Source: Deltaproteobacteria bacterium (lineage in GTDB: Bacteria; Desulfobacterota; GWC2-55-46). Taken from it: DNA of 8,764 nt. The number at the start of each line of letters is the position of its first letter. Within the stretch, counting starts at the first letter, position 1. This document shows positions 4,550-8,764 of this stretch, piece after piece. The notes beneath the pieces were generated by a model that saw only the letters and a list, made by a program, of their open reading frames with translations, searched no databases and was not told the origin of the DNA. The stretch lies in assembly GCA_016218095.1 (NCBI GenBank), contig JACREV010000176.1:1-8764 (forward strand). The letters run 5' to 3'. Both the position numbers and the translations under genes were made by a program.

Positions 4550-6034
4550 TCAGGCTATCTCGTACCTCTCCTGGTGGAACCTCTCGACCGGCTTTACGAT
4601 GACCTTTTTCCCGGTCCTCCTCTCAAGCTCCTCGATGACCGAGGCCTGCGCGGAGATGAGTTCCTCCCCGACCGACGGGGAGACGTAGAGGAGCACCTTC
4701 TTCTTTCTCGAAGGGAGTTCCTTCAAAAGCTCCCTGTATATGTCCATTATAATGGTGTCCCTGGCCTTTACTATGCTGTTTCCGTCGCAATATGGGCAGG
4801 GCTCGCAGAGCGACTGGGCGAGAGACTCACGCGTCCTCTTCCTCGTCATCTCGACGATGCCGAGCTCGGAGATCTTCAAGATGTTGGTCCGCGCCTTGTC
4901 TTCCTTCAGCGCCTCCTTAAGGGCGTTGTAGACCTTTTCCCTGTCCGCGGCCTTTGCCATGTCGATGAAGTCTATGACGATGATCCCGCCTATGTTGCGG
5001 AGCCGGAGCTGGTAGACTACCTCCTTTACCGCCTCGAGGTTGGTTTTGAGTATAGTCTCATCCGAGCTCTTTTTCCCGACGTACTTGCCGGTATTCACGT
5101 CTATCGCGGTCAGGGCCTCCATCTGGTCGAGGACGATGTGGCCGCCGGACCTAAGCCAGACCTTCCTTTCGAGGGCGTCGGCGAGCTCTATCTCTATCCC
5201 GTGGGCGTCGAAGACGTCCTCCTCGCCCTCGTAGAGCTCGACCCTGCCGCTCAAGTGCGGCATGAACTCTTCGATAAACCTGGAGGCGCGCTCGAACTCC
5301 TCGCGCGACGCTATGACGAGCCTTTCTATGTCGGAGGTGAAGGAGTCGCGGATCGTGCGGAGCGTCAGGTCGAGCTCCTCGTATATGAGCGCGGGGGTCT
5401 TTGTCTCGGATTTTTTCTTGAGGATGGAGTCCCAGAGCTTTTCGAGGAAGTACATGTCGGCCTGTATCTCGTCCTTGCCCATGCCTTCACAGACGGTCCT
5501 TATGATGTATCCGTAGCCGTCCTTCCTGACCGAGGAGACGATATCGCGCAGCCGCCTCCTCTCCTTGTCGCTCGAAATCCTCCTCGAGATGGCGACCTTG
5601 TCGTAGGTCGGCATGAAGACGAGGTAACGTCCGGGGAGAGAGATATACGAGGTCACGCGCGCCCCCTTGGTGCCGATAGGCTCCTTGGCGGCCTGGACCA
5701 TGACCTCCTGCCCTTCCTTTATGACGTCCTGTATCCTCGAAGGCCTTCTGTCGCGTTCCTTCTCTTTCTCTTCTTCCTCCTCGTCGAGGTCGTCGAACGG
5801 CCCCTTTATGTCGGAGACGTGGAGGAAGGAGGTCCTCTGCAGGCCAATTTCCACGAAGGCCGACTGCATGCCGGGGAGGACCCTGACGACCTTTCCCTTG
5901 TAGATGTTCCCGGTTATGCCCCTGTCCTTGTTCCTTTCGACGTAGAACTCGACGAGGCGCCCCTGCTCGACGAGGGCTATCCTCCTCTCGAACGGGTTGG
6001 TGTCTATGATGATCTCGGTTTTATTGCTCTTCAA
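4550..6034 (-). CDS. rng: Rne/Rng-family ribonuclease (RNase G-like)
   Basis: The product is a single-strand-specific endoribonuclease for rRNA maturation and mRNA decay, 494 aa from the chosen start, close to RNase G and lacking the long RNase E scaffold tail. Order of parts: N-terminal EIIIDTNPFERRIALVEQGR; S1-like domain GNIYKGKVVRVLPGMQSAFV (about 42-76), with a charged insert DEEEEEKEKERDRR (about 84-97); RNase H-like and 5'-sensor regions; catalytic DNase I-like domain with Asp312 in TAIDVNTGKYVG and Asp355 in IGGIIVIDFIDM; and the zinc-link CPYC (Cys413, Cys416). The frame stays open to 6133, but those residues are not family-like. TTG at 6034 gives MKSNKTEIII with AGGGA 6 bases upstream. 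GTG at 6064, overlapping the previous stop, is the alternative. It is probably co-transcribed with the radical SAM gene. Confidence 0.93.
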   Translation of the reverse strand: MKSNKTEIIIDTNPFERRIALVEQGRLVEFYVERNKDRGITGNIYKGKVVRVLPGMQSAFVEIGLQRTSFLHVSDIKGPFDDLDEEEEEKEKERDRRPSRIQDVIKEGQEVMVQAAKEPIGTKGARVTSYISLPGRYLVFMPTYDKVAISRRISSDKERRRLRDIVSSVRKDGYGYIIRTVCEGMGKDEIQADMYFLEKLWDSILKKKSETKTPALIYEELDLTLRTIRDSFTSDIERLVIASREEFERASRFIEEFMPHLSGRVELYEGEEDVFDAHGIEIELADALERKVWLRSGGHIVLDQMEALTAIDVNTGKYVGKKSSDETILKTNLEAVKEVVYQLRLRNIGGIIVIDFIDMAKAADREKVYNALKEALKEDKARTNILKISELGIVEMTRKRTRESLAQSLCEPCPYCDGNSIVKARDTIIMDIYRELLKELPSRKKKVLLYVSPSVGEELISAQASVIEELERRTGKKVIVKPVERFHQERYEIA

Positions 6035-6056
6035 AGGAGGTCCCTGGACGGAATTT

Positions 6057-8612
6057 TTACGCACGGATGCGGTCGAACGACGCACTGGTCTTGACGACGG
6101 GGATGAGGGACGCGTACTGCCTGGGGATATCAAGAAGAGCTGCGAGGATGTCGTGGGGCCGGGCGGTAGAGCCTTCGGCCTTCTTAAGGACGAGCTTCAA
6201 TGTGCCCTCCCCGTGGACCGAGAGAGCTTCGACCGCCGCCCTTATGTCTATCTCCTTCGCCGCCTTCTCCTCCCCCTTGTCGACGCGTATCTTTAGAGAG
6301 TCCTTGTTGAGGAAGTCCCTTACAATCCCTTCAATCCGTTCAGAATCTATATTCAAGCCCAGAGGGCAATCCTTCAAGTCCATGAAATACTCTGTCAATA
6401 TAGCAGAGGGTAGAGAAACTTTCAAGGAAAAGGCCTCCGCGCCCAAAACCTTGAGCCCGTCGGGGAGGACCTTGTTCAGGCGCTCCAAGGCCCCCGGAGC
6501 CGAGACGTTGCCGTCTTTCAGGAGCTCGATATCCATATACTCCTCCAGTGACTCGATGCCGACGGGCAGTGTCGACGAGAACGAGACCTTCGGGAGCGGG
6601 TGGAACCCCTGTGAATACTTGAGCGGTAGATCCGCCCTCTTTATCGCCCTTACGATCGTGTTTACGAGCTCGAGGTGGCTGAGATACTTGAGCTCCCCGG
6701 TCTTCGAGAACCTGAGCCTTAAGCGGAGAGTCTCGGGCTCGGGCGCGCTCCCGTACATTACTTTCTCGAGGGAGCCGTCGTCATCGACCGTAACGTTTTT
6801 TATTATTTTGTGGTCGCAGACCCCGCAGTTCGAGCACCTGTCTACCTTGCAGTCAGGGGTGCGGGCAAGGTCAAGAGCGGCCTTCATCTCCTTTAAAAGG
6901 AACTCTTTAGTGACACCGGGGTTCAGGTGGTCCCACGGGAAGACCTCGTCATGAGGCCTTTTTCTCGCGGTATAAAAATCCATCTCAACACCCTCTTCCG
7001 CAAAGGCGGCCTTCCAGGCGTCGAAAGAGAACCTCTCGGACCAGCCGTCGAAACGGCAACCCTTTTTAAAGGCGTTTAATATCACCCCGGAAAGACGCCT
7101 GTCGCCCCGCGCGAAGACACCTTCAAGCGACGACATCTTAGGGTCGTGCCACTTGAAACCCAGATTAAGGGAGCCGAGCTTCGCCCGGAGAACCCCCTGC
7201 CTCCTCGCGCACTCTTCCAACGATATCTGCGGCTCCCACTGGAACGGCGTGTAGGGCTTGGGGATGAAGGACGCGACACTCACGTTTATCTGCGGGGATT
7301 TTCCAGAGGCCCTTTTCCCTATGGCGCGGACGCACTCGGCGAGGCGCGCAATCTCCGATATATCCTCGTCCGTCTCGGTCGGAAGCCCTATCATGAAGTA
7401 GAGCTTCATGAGCTTCCATCCGAGCGAGAATACATCAAAGGCCGCGGCAAAGAGGTCCTCTTCCTTTATGCCCTTGTTGATGAGCTGGCGGAGGCGCTCG
7501 CTACCTGCCTCAGGTGCGAGCGTAAAGCCTGTCTTCCTGACCTTCTTTATCTCGTTCGCGAGCCTCAAAGAAAGCGTGCCTACCCGCAAGGACGGGAGAG
7601 ATACAGCCACGCGGTCTCTCTCCACCCGGGACATGAGTCCGGTTATAAGCTCCTCTATCAGCGTATAGTCGCCGGTGGACAAGGAGAGCAATGAGACCTC
7701 GTCGTAGCCGGTGTTCTTCAACGCCGTTTCGACAATTTTAAGGATATTCGCCGGGGTCCTCTCCCTTACCGGCCTGTATATCGAGCCCGCCTGGCAGAAC
7801 CTGCACCCGCGCGTGCACCCGCGCGCTATCTCAACGCTCACCCTGTCGTGTATCGTCTCCATGTACGGGATAACTGGCCTTGTCGGCAGCGGGAGGGCGT
7901 TTATATCAGGTACCGTCCTCTTGGTAATTTTGTCGTAGCCGGGTTTAAGCGGCGTTATCTCCATTATCGTCCCGTCTTCATAATAGAGAGGCTCGAAGAA
8001 CGACGGGACATAGACGCCGGGGATGGAGGAGAATTTTTCCAGCACCTCCCCCCTCTTCCAACCTTTCTCCTTGCCAACGATTACGGCGTCGGCTATTTCA
8101 AGGACCGCCTCCTCTCCGTCGCCGAGGAGGAAAAAGTCGAAGAACTCGGAGACCGGCTCGGGGTTGAAGGCCGAAGGGCCGCCGCCAACGACGAACGGGT
8201 CGCCGTCTTTCCTGTCCCTCGAGAAGAACGGCACCCCGCCGAGATCCATCATCTGGAGGATGTTCGTGTACGAGAGCTCGTACTGGAGAGAGAATCCGAG
8301 TATGTCGAGATTTGAAAGCGGTATCGAGGATTCGAGGGTAGAGAGCCTGAGGCCCTTGTCCCTCAAGAGCGCTTCCATGTCGGCCCACGGCGCGTAGACG
8401 CGCTCGCAGGCGATGTCCTCGCGGGCGTTGAGTATCTGATAGAGTATCTGGAGACCCAGGTGGCTCATCCCGACCTCGTAGGCGTCAGGGAAGGCGAGGG
8501 CAAAGGTAAGCCGTACCTTCGAGAGGTCCTTTTTGACGGAATTGACCTCTCCTCCTATGTACCTCGAAGGCTTTCTTACGAGCGGGAGAAAATCTTTTAT
8601 ATTGCCCTGCAT
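6057..8612 (-). CDS. Radical SAM protein (TIGR03960-type) fused to DUF2344/TIGR03936 domain
   Basis: This 851-aa protein joins an uncharacterised radical SAM enzyme to a domain often found as a separate radical SAM-linked protein. Residues about 1-245 form a B12-binding-like N-terminal region (FALAFPDAYEVGMSHLGLQ, later FVVGGGPSAFNPEP). The cluster motif RGCTRGCRFC (Cys266, Cys270, Cys273) opens the radical SAM barrel, and TGFTLAPEAGSERLR (about 361-375) is characteristic of it. A second Cys group, CKVDRCSNCGVC (588, 593, 596, 599), could bind another cluster or zinc. The DUF2344 domain begins near 628 (LRLRFSKTGELKYLSHLE) and runs to the end, including KYSQGFHPLPKVSFSS. The substrate is unknown. 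Adjacency to rng, frequent in bacteria, suggests an RNA or ribosome link, but that is inference. AAAGGAG sits 4 bases before the ATG at 8612. Confidence 0.92.
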   Translation of the reverse strand: MQGNIKDFLPLVRKPSRYIGGEVNSVKKDLSKVRLTFALAFPDAYEVGMSHLGLQILYQILNAREDIACERVYAPWADMEALLRDKGLRLSTLESSIPLSNLDILGFSLQYELSYTNILQMMDLGGVPFFSRDRKDGDPFVVGGGPSAFNPEPVSEFFDFFLLGDGEEAVLEIADAVIVGKEKGWKRGEVLEKFSSIPGVYVPSFFEPLYYEDGTIMEITPLKPGYDKITKRTVPDINALPLPTRPVIPYMETIHDRVSVEIARGCTRGCRFCQAGSIYRPVRERTPANILKIVETALKNTGYDEVSLLSLSTGDYTLIEELITGLMSRVERDRVAVSLPSLRVGTLSLRLANEIKKVRKTGFTLAPEAGSERLRQLINKGIKEEDLFAAAFDVFSLGWKLMKLYFMIGLPTETDEDISEIARLAECVRAIGKRASGKSPQINVSVASFIPKPYTPFQWEPQISLEECARRQGVLRAKLGSLNLGFKWHDPKMSSLEGVFARGDRRLSGVILNAFKKGCRFDGWSERFSFDAWKAAFAEEGVEMDFYTARKRPHDEVFPWDHLNPGVTKEFLLKEMKAALDLARTPDCKVDRCSNCGVCDHKIIKNVTVDDDGSLEKVMYGSAPEPETLRLRLRFSKTGELKYLSHLELVNTIVRAIKRADLPLKYSQGFHPLPKVSFSSTLPVGIESLEEYMDIELLKDGNVSAPGALERLNKVLPDGLKVLGAEAFSLKVSLPSAILTEYFMDLKDCPLGLNIDSERIEGIVRDFLNKDSLKIRVDKGEEKAAKEIDIRAAVEALSVHGEGTLKLVLKKAEGSTARPHDILAALLDIPRQYASLIPVVKTSASFDRIRA

Positions 8613-8634
8613 CTTGCTCCTTTAAATCTTTTAC

Positions 8635-8658
8635 AGGCGGGGTTGGAAAACCCCGCCT
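8635..8658 (-). repeat. Perfect hairpin in the leader of the radical SAM gene
   Basis: GGCGGGGTT (8636-8644) pairs with AACCCCGCC (8649-8657), plus an outer A-T pair: a 10-bp GC-rich stem with a 4-base loop. Its base is 22 bases upstream of the ATG at 8612, just before the AAAGGAG site. Neither strand has a T-run after it, so it is not a standard intrinsic terminator. It may be a REP-like dispersed palindrome or a 5' leader structure affecting translation or mRNA stability. Confidence 0.72.
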
Positions 8659-8670
8659 ATCGAATTTATT

Positions 8671-8755
8671 GTCATCCCCGCGTAAGCGGGGGTCCAGTGT
8701 CTTTCAGCAGGCCTGGTAACGGCATGGATTCCCGATAAAAGTCCTCGGGAATGAC
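8671..8755. repeat. REPIN/MITE-like palindromic element, 85 bp
   Basis: The element starts GTCATCCCCG and ends CGGGAATGAC, inverted ends matching at 9 of 10 positions. Inside are two hairpins: CCCCGC-GTAA-GCGGGG (8676-8691) and TTCCCGA...TCGGGAA (8729-8735 with 8745-8751). The layout of two inverted hairpins with a short spacer is that of a REP doublet or small MITE. Elements ending GTCAT(T/C)CCCG are common between genes in many Gram-negative genomes. No transposase for this family is visible in the window. Confidence 0.75.
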
Positions 8756-8764
8756 ATGATATAC

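Noticed and set aside
6033..6040. AAAGGAGG on the plus strand resembling a ribosome binding site
   Set aside because: It faces the wrong way for the minus-strand ribonuclease gene, and no credible plus-strand gene follows.
4574..6094. A 506-aa open frame on the plus strand opposite the ribonuclease gene
   Set aside because: It is antisense to a gene with full Rne/Rng motifs. Its composition (rich in L, D, G, V, R) is what GC-rich codon bias produces on the complement, and it shows no domain or ribosome site.
6067..6954. A 295-aa plus-strand frame opposite the DUF2344 part of the radical SAM gene
   Set aside because: It is Ser/Arg-rich low-information sequence typical of an antisense shadow. 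The minus-strand gene is fully accounted for by family motifs.
8635..8658. The GC-rich hairpin as an intrinsic terminator
   Set aside because: Neither strand has a T-run after the stem. The minus-strand side continues GTAAAAGATTTAAAGG into the ribosome site.

Overview
The window reads as chromosome of a GC-rich (about 60% in the core genes), Gram-negative, respiring bacterium. Signal peptides, a lipobox and exported c-type cytochromes show a periplasm. The gene set (a radical SAM/DUF2344 fusion next to an RNase E/G, multi-cytochrome operon, SpoIID-like lipoprotein, DUF2065 protein) and the frequent AGG/ATA codons fit a deltaproteobacterial-type lineage (Thermodesulfobacteriota, Nitrospirota or relatives). 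That placement is inference, not read from a marker gene.

Layout. Nearly all real genes lie on the minus strand, so the window is best read from high to low coordinates. (1) 8764-8613 is intergenic and packed with palindromes: an 85-bp element with inverted ends and two internal hairpins, then a perfect 10-bp-stem hairpin just upstream of the next gene. (2) 8612-4550 holds an 851-aa radical SAM protein fused to a DUF2344 domain, followed 22 bases later by an Rne/Rng-family ribonuclease that probably starts at TTG. (3) A near-consensus sigma-70 promoter at 4503-4474 drives a two-gene cytochrome c operon (diheme, then monoheme). (4) 3292-1883 holds a small two-helix DUF2065 membrane protein and a SpoIID/LytB-type peptidoglycan-active lipoprotein.

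(5) About 1870-1 is an accessory zone. It contains a REP-associated tyrosine transposase (RAYT, HUH family) bracketed by inverted copies of a 17-base hairpin (GGTGCGCACGGCGCACC). Next comes an AT-rich, secreted, unrecognised protein lying between the second and a third copy of the same hairpin. At the left edge is wreckage: the frameshifted 3' part of an IS1595-like transposase joined to the truncated start of an RHS/YD-repeat gene. Two hairpin copies flanking the transposase keep a GTAG tetranucleotide at the 5' foot, as in known RAYT/REP pairs. The third has lost it by an apparent 5-base deletion.

How it works together. Regions 2-4 are ordinary core genes: RNA processing and a radical SAM enzyme, periplasmic electron transfer, and cell-wall remodelling. 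Region 5 is the part worth attention: a RAYT/REP module that may have captured or mobilised a foreign cargo gene, beside a degraded IS/RHS junction. I found no CRISPR array, tRNA or rRNA. There is no gene-free stretch longer than 300 bases.
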